A DNA stretch of 64,000 nucleotides, taken from Rhynochetos jubatus (Eukaryota > Chordata > Aves > Eurypygiformes > Rhynochetidae). Below are positions 1 through 11,580 of this stretch, piece after piece (the first letter of the stretch is position 1; the number at the start of each line of letters is the position of its first letter). Position numbers and translations under genes: made by a program. The notes below the pieces were generated by a model. That model was not told the DNA's origin. It searched no databases and saw nothing but the letters and a program-made list of their open reading frames with translations. Location of the stretch: NCBI GenBank assembly GCA_027574665.1, contig CM050654.1, positions 40,615,722 to 40,679,721 of the forward strand, in the 5' to 3' direction.

Positions 1-2839
1 ATGGTATTAGAGTGCGGGCCAGAGCCAGGCAGCTAACTGTTTATAGCAGTCAAACTTCAATTAAAGCTGCAGCCTTCGCTTCACTAAATATCAATATGTT
101 CGTGGCAGCTGCAAATCATCGCAGAAAGGATGAAAGTAGAGGGGTGGCCTGTGGTTTCTCTCCTTCTCAGTGAATTCTTGTTCACTTCTTGTTCGTTTCC
201 TATTTAGAATCCTGCACACACTTTCACGTTCAGAAACGCTTTGCACTTTGAAAGAAGCTGCCTGCGAGAGATGGAGATCTATATTTGGTGCTGTGTCTTT
301 TCAAGGCAAAACATTCGGTGATTTCAGTGGAAGTTTTGCTGTAAATAAGGGCTGTAGAGTGTGGTGTTCTGTATTGGAGCAGGTACCAAAATTCTTCTAC
401 CGCAGCCATTGCATAGGCTGTCGTCCAAATTCAGAGTACCATTGACTTTTCTCTACTAAGATAATTGAAATGTTGAGGGCTGTGAAGTCCCACAGTAGCA
501 AGAATATGCTGTATTTCGAGGACAATAACTTGAGAATTTGCATGTTTGAAAAAAAATAAATCGCGAACTAGTAACATAGATATAATATTTTAAACTTCAG
601 GCTGATGTTTGGGTTCGAGGATTATTTATTTACAAATATGTGAATGGTTGGAGCCTTTGAAAACACACGTGGTTTTCCTTGAAGTCTGCCTTGGTGTTAT
701 TAAATTATAAAGCACGTACGTGTCTGTAGGCCATCTGAACTGAAGAAGCAAACCATATCTGGCCTGTAGGCTATTGGTTCCTCACCTCTGTTTTAAAATT
801 AGTAAAATCATTTGCAGCGTGATTCATTTCTAAAAATTACTTGTCCATCTGTGCGGAGCCTACTAGCTATAAAGTTGCAGTGCTGCTGTGGTAGCGCTGG
901 TGTTTGTTCTGCAAGTTGCGTTACTCTTGTAACGTCTTTCTGGCATCGTGCTTTGGCCAAGTTATAATCCTTTGATAAATAGGTTTGTGTTAGGTATGTA
1001 ATGCAGGTTCTTAGAATGTTTCTCAAGGAAGTGATTTAATTTTTTTTGAAATATCAATAAAATATTTGGACTCCTGATATTTTGTTATTAAAAATCGATA
1101 TAGGAAATCTTTACCCTAAGGAAAAAAAATAAAAGGTCTATTCTGTTTTCACTGATGTTGGTGCTAAAATATTTATTACCTTCCTTGGGTGCTGGATCAA
1201 GCCCTAAACCTGAATTTTTCATGAGTTCTAACTTCACAAAGGTGTTGGGGAATAAGCAGTTCTAACCATGTAGTGATCCCAAAAGCTGGTCTTTAGGCAG
1301 CTTCTTAATCAGCCGGTATGTGGATTCCTGGTGGATCACCTTACATATTTAGCTTTCTTCCTGTGCTTGTGGGTTCTGCTGGTCTTTCCCATGCTCCTTT
1401 CCTTAAAAACTTCACAGTTATGAATCAGCCCTAATCATTTTTTTTGTAACTCGAGTCATTATCTGATGTAAGAGTTCTGTTAAGAATCTGCAGACACATG
1501 GTGGGGCAGAATTTAACGAGCATATCCCTGGAACTAAAAAATAAACAGCAAATTAAAAGAGAATATTTTTAATGTCTTTTTCATGTAAGAGGAACTTTTA
1601 AATACTTTTATGCCAGTGAAGGTATTCCTGTGTGTTGAAACAACATTGTTTTTCTTGGATAATCACTGTCAGAGCAATGACTTGTTTTGTCAGAGAATGA
1701 ATATATAAACTTTGTAGAGCCAGGTGTTTACAAATTTTTTCCTTTATTTGAAAACACTTAATCGACTTTCCCCAAATATTGATCTATGCTGAATAAAAAT
1801 GTGTTTAACTTTATTCAGGTTTTTTTTGATGTTGTGGGTTTCATACAACAACCTGAGCACACTTATCCCATAGTGACACTGTTGGAAGTATGTTAATCTG
1901 ATTTTTAATATTGCATTTAGCGAAACTAAAAGTGTTAATATTCAGCTTTTGCTAATTATTGCAAATAATTATAATGCTTTGTGTGTGCTGGTATTTATTT
2001 ATAGTATGTGTATGTCTAGAATGTTTTTTGAGCTTCTATTATAGAAAATAAATACTTTTTCCTTTTGATTTTTCTAGATAGTAGTCAAAATTCATACGTA
2101 ATGGATGAAAATGTTCATTGTGAAGGTGGTGAATGTAACAGTCATTGCTGATGACTAGTGAACTTTAAATTGAAGATACCTTAAAGCATCTCCAGTTATT
2201 GTTGTCTTGAAAGAAAACGCTTTATAAAAAGACCTTTGTTGCACATCCTGGTGCAGGGTCTGGAAAAAGCGGGTTGGCATGTATACCACAGGTCTCCACG
2301 GACAGGGGGTATTGTAGGATCGGGTTATACAAATCTCTGTTCATCAGAAATTTGTAAATAGTTACTACTTTTTTAATCTCTGCATTAATCCTCTCCAGTG
2401 CAATCCATAGTTTTTCTGGCCTCGATTTGCATAGACTCTCCCGTCACGTACTTGTGCTTTACTCACTTTATTTTACCCTGATGGAAATACCTAAGAACTT
2501 ACTGTCAGGTGGTCAAAGGAGTGATGCTTGATGCTCAATTTGGTGTCGTTTTGCTATGTGTCAGTAGTGCAGAGAGTTTGCGTTGCCACAAAGAAGCTGA
2601 AAACTTCAGAGAACTCCTCGCTAGGTAGAAATACTTTTATTTTTGTGCAAGAAAAGGTTGGTGAAGCGTGCTGCGCCGGAGAGGCGAGTTCCCCGAAGCT
2701 GCAAGGTGCTGCCTGTGGATAAGTCTTCCTGCTATTTGCTGTGGTATTTGGCATTAGGTACACTTAATTTAAGGGAAGATGGTGTTTGGCTCCGTGTAGG
2801 AGAAAGGAGGATTGTAACCGAAAGCTTCTGAAGAGGCCC
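1..2839. other. Unique AT-rich non-coding sequence, no gene seen
   Basis: I see no recognisable gene or repeat family here. Open frames are short (91 codons at most) and unlike known proteins. The stretch has scattered A and T runs and a weak imperfect inverted repeat around 1832-1855. Short exons or conserved non-coding elements cannot be excluded without a cross-species alignment. Confidence 0.6.
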
Positions 2840-3190
2840 TGTGGTATGGGAGTAGGAAGGAAGCGAGTAGCGAGCCGTTAGGAAGCAGCAGACTTTGGGG
2901 AGAGGGGTTGGTGGTCAGGAGGGGAGCGGGGGTGTGAATGGCAACAGGGGAGAAGGGGGATGCCACAGGGAGGGAAGTGGATGGAGGCAAGGCAAGCATT
3001 TGGAGAAGAGTCAAAGGCCTGGGGGGTGGGCGTGTGGATATAGTCAGGACTGTAATGAAAATTGGGAGGCATGTGGGGAACAGGCCATGTGGCTGTGTGT
3101 GAAGTATTTGCTGTGGTGGAGGGGAGGAGGTCCAGTGTCGGACGTGATGGGAAGAGGAGATGGTGAGTGTTTATGGAAAACATCCCGGTA
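2840..3190 (+). repeat. Purine/G-rich low-complexity island with G-quadruplex motifs
   Basis: The plus strand is strongly enriched in G and A for about 350 bases, unlike the AT-rich flanks. G-runs lie at 2897-2900, 2904-2907, 2921-2924, 2928-2932, 2947-2950, 2955-2959, 2968-2970 and 2972-2974. The last four are separated by loops of 4, 8 and 1 bases, a good intramolecular quadruplex pattern. Open frames on both strands here (98 and 114 codons) are explained by the biased composition, because purine-rich DNA lacks stops on the complementary strand, and they look non-coding. Confidence 0.8.
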
Positions 3191-5040
3191 GCCTTACCAA
3201 AGATATAAGCATCAAGCCCCACAGCTTATATTTTCGCACACAGCATCAGCTAGAAAGTGCTGCTTAATCACCATTTTTACATACTAGAGAGTCTCAGGCT
3301 GATTTGAAAAGGGAAATAAATAGGCATCCGACTACTATCAGGCATGTAAATAACTTCATAATATTGTCCCTGTTGCTGCCTAGACTTGGAAGAGCTTGAA
3401 GCTGTTAGTCTAGATCATCAGGCACGTTTGGCCGTCAAGCCCCGCTGTTTTCAGATGATAAGCAGTATCGGTGGAGAAGTGTTTAAATATCGTTCAGGAC
3501 TTTGGCCTAGATGTTTAGGTTTCCATGAATTAAGTCTCTAGGCAACTAAATACATGACTCGCGTTCAGCTTTTTCTTCTTTGTCCTGCTTCAGTTCCGTT
3601 TTGTGGCTGCAAAGTCCAGGTCTTGGTTGGAGGAAAGCATCGGAGGATTCTGCCGTTGCCGTACCATAAACAGCTCTCTTTGTCAAAGACCTACGTGTTT
3701 AAGTTTTCGGTAGGAAAGGCATCGCATCGTTATATTCTGCGAAGGGTGACTGAAATGCTCGGCATGCCTTCTCTGGCTCACCATTGCTCTGTTTACTTTG
3801 ACTATATTCTTTCTTACTCCTCTCTTGAGTAAACAATTCTAATCCACTGCTCTACATGCAAGTCATCTTGGTTAGTTACTTCTGAACCTCCCTCTTTTTT
3901 TATGCGTCCTTTCGCCATCTGATGACCAGAAGTAAACACTGTATTCCTAGTGAGGGGAAACCACTGATTTGTGTGGATTATTCTAATCCAGCATCATGCA
4001 AGCAAAATCAAAAAATAGTTTGACTACCTAATGATTCAGAAATGCAGAAGTGTTGCCAAAAATTTTAGCATTTGTTAGCTTTACACTTGAGCAAATGCAT
4101 TCTGGTAGAGAATTTAACTTCTTTGTTTTAACTCTTATCTTCAGAGTTTTAAGAATATGAATTTATTCCACGCAAAAAAAAGCGCACTTTACAATTAATG
4201 GAAATATGAACTATTTTTTAAACAATTTAATTGCTCGCATCTTGCTTTGCAGATAAGTATTTGTGGACTTACATACACAGGGACAAACATTCTTCCATTG
4301 AATACAGCCAGAAAAGGTTGGTTTTTATTAAACAGGAGCTTTAATATGATTTAGCATTTTCTAATTTGCGATAATGGTCTGAAGTATGGCTTATGCCATG
4401 GGAAATAAATTCAGTATATTCAGTGTGGAAAGGAGTATCCCTTGAATAACATCAGTTTCTGGGTATTTTGAGTGCTTAAGTATTTCAACAGAAATAGGAA
4501 CAAAATTTTTTGAGGAACCTAAGCAGAAGTAGGAACCAGATGTGTGGATTTTGTAAGCATTAAACAGTCTGTGTTTTAAGAATTATACTCTGATCCCTTT
4601 GCATTCAATGACTGACTAAATTATTTCATGTGCCTCTTCTGGGCAGTGTTTTTCTATGTATTTGTCAATCATAACTGGAACCCTGGTTTTATTGTAAGAT
4701 GGAATAATAGTAATAATGAGGGATTTATTTTTTTTTCTTTGACTTCTGTGAAAATTATTTTGGACCCAATACCAGGGGGATGATTTTTTTATAGTTCAAT
4801 AAAGAATAAAAAAAGAAAAAGTGGTAATTTAGGATGAACAGTAGAAGAGACTTCTTATAATGAGACAAACTTGATTTCTAAATTTAATTTCTATTGGATA
4901 GCTTAAATTCAGATTGCTGATATTATTCCATGTTAGCTTCCTAGCTTGCCTACAAGGGAATATCTTTGCACTTACATTAAGAGAACTTAATTTTTTCATC
5001 ACCTTTTTTTTTGGTTTTGTTCAAGACTTTAAAAGCAATT

Positions 5041-5075
5041 GAAAAAAACCCCAAAACCCAAACAAAAATCACCAA
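5041..5075. repeat. A/C-rich low-complexity tract
   Basis: An A-run is followed by alternating A and C blocks (aaccccaaaaccc type). It is one of several similar tracts in the window. Confidence 0.7.
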
Positions 5076-5309
5076 GCCCAACACCTGTCCCAGAATACTT
5101 AAATGTAGGTTTTTCTCTAAACTACAACAGCTGCACAACATTGTTTTAAATAAATATTCTGATAGAGTTCTGCCAAAAACAGGAAAAAGGGATTTATTCA
5201 ATCAGCTGAAATAAAATTATCTGCAAACTAGCATTGAGTTACTTAGGCATTTTCCCCATGATTCAGCATTTGATGAAAAAACCCATTAATAAATACTTGC
5301 TTTAAGTTT

Positions 5310-5344
5310 AACAAAACAAAAAACAACAAAAAACCAACACACAC
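5310..5344. repeat. A/C-rich low-complexity tract
   Basis: The sequence is almost entirely A and C (acaaaacaaaaaacaac type) and ends in a short (ca)n run. It is simple sequence with no further function visible. Confidence 0.75.
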
Positions 5345-8300
5345 GGATTTGAGAGGATTTGGTTTTTATTTAGGTTCTCCTGTAGTAATAGACAGGTCAA
5401 TTGACTACTGGACTTCAGGCAGGTTGGGGGGAATCTGACAAAGTGAAGATGTCTGTTCTGCATGAAATACAAACACTTGGTCAGCAACTGGATTGACCTC
5501 TGATAATCTTCCTTGTTAGATGGTTTTCTCGTTATTATAGAATACAACATTTTAAAAGAAAAATTAATTGTTTTGGATAAAAGTGAGGAAAAGAATATAT
5601 TTCTGCAACATTACAGTATCAAGTCTGAAATGGGAAATACATGGAGGTGTTAAATGAGTGCTGGCCTTACTTTCATTTGTAACCAGGTAGCATTACATTA
5701 CTTTTACGTTACTTTTACTTTATTTAAAAGTAGAATGCCTTTTCTACATAGATAAGTAAGTCACATGTTCTATCTTCTAGACTTTTATTATTATTATTGT
5801 ATTTTTTGAGTGTTATGTACTGTGATTTGATGCTACCATTATAATAATAAATGTTAATAACATGGTTTGGGCCAGAAAACGTTAAAATAATGGCTTGGCA
5901 CAACACTGTGTGTTGCTGGATAGAAGACAATTGCTCTTAAATTTGAATAACATATGTTTGTGTGCGTACGTATGTGGCTTTTTTTGGAGGCTGCTTCATT
6001 TGATGGTGTTACCCCATAGGCATTGCCTCCCTTCGGGATGGACGGGCCTTGTACCTCTCTGAGCAGGGACCTTATGTCTAGTAGTGGAGCTCAGCGTATT
6101 TTTATCTGTACAGTGGAAAAAGAAGTTTATGACTTGGGCAAACACTTTCCTCATTTCTGTGGAGACTTGTGTGTTTAGTGTCCAAAAACTTTTTCATAAA
6201 TACAGCTACAGACTACCTACGGCTATTCAATTCATCTTTTCAAGGGCAAAGGATTTTTTTCTTTTCTTTCTTTTTTGATTACATTTTTTTGAGAAAGGGA
6301 GCTGTCAGAATGCACTTTATAGTTTTTCCTTTGTTGAATTGACACTCTATAAAATTTTATTTCAGCAGATTCGATACAAGAAGGGAGAAAACGATAGACT
6401 CCAAGTAGGGCACAGAAGAAAGTCGTAGGTTATTAAATCTTTTCAAGGAGAAAAGGAAGTAGTTCAGTGTGCTCACAGAGGTTCCTGTGTCAGCATTTGA
6501 GAAGCCTGGAAGAGATTATCTTCAGCCAACAGTAGGTAACGAAGGACAGGATGTGAAGGGAACGCTGAGCTACCAGCATGAAGGAAATTTGAGATATTAG
6601 CCTGTTTCAGAACTGGGTTTGCTTTAGATGTCGTCTTGCTCTTGAGCTGCAATGTGAGAGTTTTGAGCACAGAGATTAAAAAGTGAATGCTGATGTCTTG
6701 AAGTAGACATTTTAATAGGCTTTTGGCTTTTATTTTTTTTGATTGAATTTATCATTAGGAAGGAATGATGGCAACTCAACAGATAAATTGGAGCAATTTA
6801 ACACTTCACACACCTGTTTGGTTGAGGGACGCAGTCCTCCTCATACTCTTATCCAGATCCATGTACGTTTTACTGAGACTTGGCCCCTCTTGAGGGCATG
6901 GGCAGTATTAACAAAATTAGTTAAGGGCCATTTGGCCAAAGGGTTCCTCTCATAATCTGGCAGCTCAGCTCTCTCTGGCAGGTGAGCTGGGTATTTAGGT
7001 GTGTATATCGCTCTACCTGTGGCACTGGTGTTCTGGTTTGCCCCCCGCTGAGATTTCTCAGCTGGATTTTACTTTGGTTTCAGCAGTGGATTTGTCAAAA
7101 GGACATCAACATTTAAAAAAACCCAACCCTGTTAGCTGCCATCCCAGCCCTGTGAATCCGTAATGCTTCTGGAACGTACACTGGAGAAAGTGGGGTGTGT
7201 ATGTAGGGAAGAGTGGAGCGGGAGGAGCCGGGTAAGCTGTGCAGAAGCTATCGTCTGTAGGATCAGTCATGTCCTTGCCAGTTGAGACTTGTGCTAGGCT
7301 TGCATGTGTCGTGAGCATTATCCTTCACTCAGATGCCATTCTCACAGAAAATTGCTTGTTATTTTAGGTGCATGGGATTGTCCTGGCAAGGTGCGTGACT
7401 GATACTGACCCTCCGTGGTAATGAGGGTTGGTATCAGTGTATAATAACGTTACAGAATACGCCTGTGCAGAGACTTACGCGAGTCTGAACCCATACGGAG
7501 CCCAACACCAGGGTGGTGCTGCCTGTAACCCAGATGCGTAGAGCTGTGTTGTGCAGTTGCACTTTACTCTTGCTAACTTTCAGAAATCATAATTGCTGTA
7601 GCCAGCCTGTGGATTATTACACTGTGAAAGATTATGTTTGTCTTCCTTAAGCCCTCTTGCACGAATGTTGGCCATCACCTTTTTCTTAAGCTAAGATTAG
7701 CTGGTTCAATAACATTCTTCACTTCTGCCTTTTTCTACACAGTGTCAAATCCCAATTCTGCCACTGTGGCATGGGCTGCATGTGCATGGGGGTGAACTGT
7801 TGCTTCAGCAGGTTACAACCAGAGGTGGTGTGAGAATTCCAGACAGCTTTCTGCCAGCTCCTCCTGGCTTTTAGGAGGCACTGGCTCTGCTCAGAGGCGA
7901 GTTGTTATGGCAGGCTGGAGAACTCTGCAGTTTCTGTAGCTGGCCTCTGATGCAAGGCAGTTGAAACAAGATGAAATCATACACATGAGAACTTTTATAA
8001 AGACAGTCAGTCATACGTGGAACTTTTCTGCGAGTATGCCACTTGTCCTGTGTGTAGCCAGGGAAATGAGAAATACTACAGCAGCCTGAAAGCAGGTGGA
8101 TGTTATCCAGACTGCAATAGTTGGGGAATCAGACCTTGTATTTTGGTAACTTGTCATTTCTGCACTCATGGAGATGCTCATTCAATATCCATATTTGATA
8201 CACAGTTAATTGAGCAGGTTGCTGACAAAAGATGACTAGAACAAACGTATCTTGTGTGATAGCTGGGTTTGGAGAGGATGATCTTCCCTGGATTAATAGT

Positions 8301-8426
8301 GTTCGTATCTGTTTGTGAAATGTGACTTGTGAAGATTATTGTCTGGTAACACAGGTCTTGGTTAGCCATATTAACTCTCTTCCAGTAACAAACACAACAA
8401 GGTTGTGTTGGCAAAGTGTATGACTT

Positions 8427-8758
8427 CAGCCTTCCAGTACCTGAAGGGGCCTACAAGAAAGCTGGGGAGGATTTTTTCCAAGGGCAGGGAGTGACAGAAC
8501 AAGGGGTAACAGGTTTAAATGGAAAGAAGGAGATCAAGATTGTACATCAGGAAGGAATTCTTCCTGGGAAGGGTGGGGAGCACTGGGACAGGTTGCCCAG
8601 AGAAGCTGTGGATGCCCCATCCCTGGGAGTGTCCAAGGCCAGGCTGGATGAGGCTTGGAGCAACCTGGTCTAGTGGAAGGTGTCCCTGCCCATGGCGGGG
8701 GGGGGGACTGGGCCGGCTTTGAGGTGCCTTCCAACCCAAACCATTCTGTGATTCTATT
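8427..8758 (+). mobile_element. CR1 LINE, 5'-truncated copy (sense)
   Basis: This is a 3' fragment of an avian CR1 non-LTR retrotransposon. By eye it carries the consecutive CR1 3' blocks 'agtgacagaacaaggggtaa', 'atcaggaaggaattcttcc', 'aggttgcccagagaagctgt', 'gatgccccatccctgggag', 'ggaaggtgtccctgcccatg' and the terminal 'ccaacccaaaccattctgtg' followed by 'attcta' tail units. It is only about 330 bp long, so no reverse transcriptase or endonuclease remains and it cannot move by itself. A ten-G run at 8697-8706 replaces the usual shorter G-run. Overlapping open frames of 67-85 codons on both strands are artefacts of the element. It shares 'agtgtccaaggcc' with the copy at 28719-29089. Confidence 0.95.
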
Positions 8759-9375
8759 ATTTCCACAGTTGGGAAGACCTACCACCGCTTTATTTAGGCA
8801 ATGGTAGGCCTATACTTTCTGAACAACATGATTTTTAAGAGGAATATTGCGGTGTTGTTTCAGAAGATCTGGCCCACTTTGCATATATATGACTACCACA
8901 GGGTTCCTGGTATGGACACACTCTAATTATGAACCTAGCAGTTACAGGATGATGTGTTTCATACTTCAAGATAAAAACCTGCCGTTTGAATGCGGAGCGG
9001 GTGTGATCTGTGTTGCTGTGTCATGCTGTGCTCTGCGCTGCAGAAAGTGTGTCTGTAACTGTTTTAATCTGAAGTGGACAGAAGATGCTGCTGCACGCAG
9101 GCACATTTCGAACGTGTGCAAGTGTCAAGTGTGGGATAGGTCCAGGTGTGCGAGGAACTCAGCTTTAGCTTTGTATCTCTGCATTGCCTGAAGATCTAGA
9201 AGGAGAAAACCCAATTTGGTGGTAAGGAGAATGTGCTGTTCTCTTGCACAGCCTTTGGTTTGTGGTTTTTTTTTTTCTATGTGCTGATATTACAAACCCT
9301 TAGACCCTTCAGTACTGATACAAGATGGGTGCAGTTTCCTGATTCTTCTTGCAAAACTTAAGTTACATTGTATTT

Positions 9376-9432
9376 TTTAAAAAGAAACCCAATTAAAAAA
9401 AAAAACAAAAAAACAAAAAAAAAATACAACAA
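9376..9432. repeat. A-rich low-complexity tract
   Basis: Long A-runs are interrupted by single C bases. No upstream polyadenylation signal at the right spacing makes it look like a retrocopy tail, so it is best called simple sequence. Confidence 0.8.
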
Positions 9433-10386
9433 AGCGTTAAACGAACCAAAAGTACACGGAAAAGTGTTCTGTTTTCTTGTCCATTCATAAGTTCATAGTT
9501 AGAACAGTGTAGTAAATCAGAAATGGATGTAAAATTGTGCCCTTGAAGAAATTCTACAAGGAGTCCAGAACAGTGACTTTTTCTGTGCTGAGACTTCCAC
9601 TAGATTTATATATTCTACAGCTTTTCTAGCACAGATAAAAGTGCCCAGATCAATGATATAATCTACCAATTTAGACCTTAGTTTCTATTTTTAAGTAAGT
9701 GATATCTTAAATTTTTGCCATAGGGCTTTGGGAGAGTCTTGTCAAGGACCATTTGTCCTCTGACCATTTTGGATTATAAGGCCAGAATAAACACGGAAGG
9801 GAGAGCATACTGAATTTATAGAATATCAATCTGAACAGAACAAAAGGGTTCTTTTTATCTCCTAACTGAAAAATACTCCTGTTCCTCCCCACCCCCAGCA
9901 GGAATAAAGGAACACAGAATTCAACAGAACATAGCACCAACAGAAGCAGAAAAGGTGAAAAGCCACCACCAATGAGGGAAGATGAAAAGAATGGTTGTGA
10001 ATGATTTGGTGTGTGATACACAGATTGTTAATGATCAGACTGTTAATTGGGGATTACAATGGGTTAGTAAACTGCTCAGGAAATTCACCAAATCTGAGAG
10101 AAATGAGCAAATGTAGGGTTAGCAGGACTCGAGGTATGCCCGCAGAAGTCATTCTCCCTGCTGAAGCTCCCCAAGCCTGGCGAGGCTGCCCAGAGTGAGG
10201 AGCCCAAACACAGGTGGATTCGGGGTTCTTCTCTGTTTAGTTCAGCAACTGGACGTATTCAGCCTGAGACGCTCCTCTGATGCTCATAACTATATAGCAC
10301 TGTTAAGTTACTGCTGTGATAGAGTTACAAGGAGCGTGGAAGTTTACAGAAATATGCAGTAATACTTGCTAGACCTGTAAATCTAG

Positions 10387-10430
10387 TTTGGGGGTTGGGT
10401 GTTTTGGGGGTTTTGTTTTCTAGGGTTTTT
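10387..10430 (+). repeat. G/T-rich low-complexity tract
   Basis: G-runs at 10390-10394, 10397-10399, 10406-10410 and 10423-10425 are separated by T-rich loops of 2, 6 and 12 bases. This is a possible but weak quadruplex, since the last loop is long. Confidence 0.55.
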
Positions 10431-11558
10431 TAATAAATGCAAACTTCCTACAATCAATTGATAGTTAGGTGTGTGTTATTTGCCCTTGCTTTTGAGTCCA
10501 TGTTAGTTGCTACAGAGAAGATCAGGAAAACAATGTTACTAATACACTCAACTTGTTACTTCTAAGAAAAGTATCTTCATAACTGTAATGTTATGGTTTA
10601 AAAACTGGAAGTCCCTTCCCCCTATTTTTCCTCATGGTAGTAAAGATTACAGCTGCTACTTCCTCAGTTGCAGCTCTGGCTGCTTCTGTTCTGGTTGTTC
10701 TTGAGCCTCACTGACTCGGGTCCTTGGGTTGTGTCCCCTCGGGTGGTGACCTTAAAGAGGACTCGGAGGAGTACTGTGGCTTGTTCTGTGTTTTGTTTTG
10801 CTGTTCCAGTCCGAAATTGTACTGCTCCTGCTCATAAAGCTATCATGCAGTATCTGATCAGGAGGCCTATATTTAAAAATGAAGGAGGAACCTCTCAAAC
10901 AGCTCGTAGTAGAGATGGGAAGAGGAGGAATGTCCAGACTTGTCATTTCCCCACAGAAAGAGGCTCCCCAGAAACATTTCTGGTGTTGTACAGCAGTAGG
11001 ATCGGCCTGTACCTGTGTTCCTGTTTGAAGTAAACAAATGTATATTCTTGGATGTTTCTCCCAAAGTCATAGACTCATCTTTACTCTGAATAGCTCTTGG
11101 GCATGTTATTCTCAATGGGCGGCTGTCGAATAGACAGTCAGAGTTCAGCCGATTCATATAGATCCTACAAAACGGTGAAAAGCTTTATTTAAGCAGTGCT
11201 ATTTTTCAGCATTAGAAGATGCAGGTAATAATGAGCAGATAGGAAAGCTGGAACATCTTGGCCGTTGTAGGAACTGTAGGAATACTTTGATGTATCGTAT
11301 TGCACACACCCCCAGTTGTGCAAAAACCATTAAACCCAACCACGTGTATGTACACACTTCTATTTCACCTATTGGTGCTGTGAAGTCTGGGGCAGAACAT
11401 GTCTGTGAATAAAACTGTTGGTGTATTCTAAATGGGAATTCAACCACAAGCAATGTACCAAGTTAGCACAATTTACATTAATTAGCAAAATTCATCAGCT
11501 GCCAATCAAACTACTCTAAGTTCCCATTTTGACTGTAAGTTTACGCTTACTGGAGCTA

Positions 11559-11580
11559 ACCCGAGTGTCGTAACTCGGGT
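11559..11580. repeat. Perfect 8-bp inverted repeat (hairpin)
   Basis: The arm 'acccgagt' (11559-11566) is the exact reverse complement of 'actcgggt' (11573-11580), with a 6-base spacer 'gtcgta'. A further pair, 'gctaa' (11555-11559) and 'ttagc' (11591-11595), lies outside with an unpaired segment between. No protein or RNA family was recognised. Confidence 0.75.

Larger units (their letters stand above)
3191..8426. other. Unique AT-rich non-coding sequence
   Basis: No gene is supported. The best open frame (3554-3832, 92 codons) has no recognisable domain. The region contains A/C-rich tracts near 5041-5075 and 5310-5344, a short near-tandem repeat of an 11-base unit at 5698-5719, and several T-runs. 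No RNA gene or repeat family was recognised. Confidence 0.6.

Noticed and set aside
2878..3222. 114-codon minus-strand frame rich in Pro, Ser and His
   Set aside because: The composition is a direct result of the G/A-rich plus strand. There is no domain.
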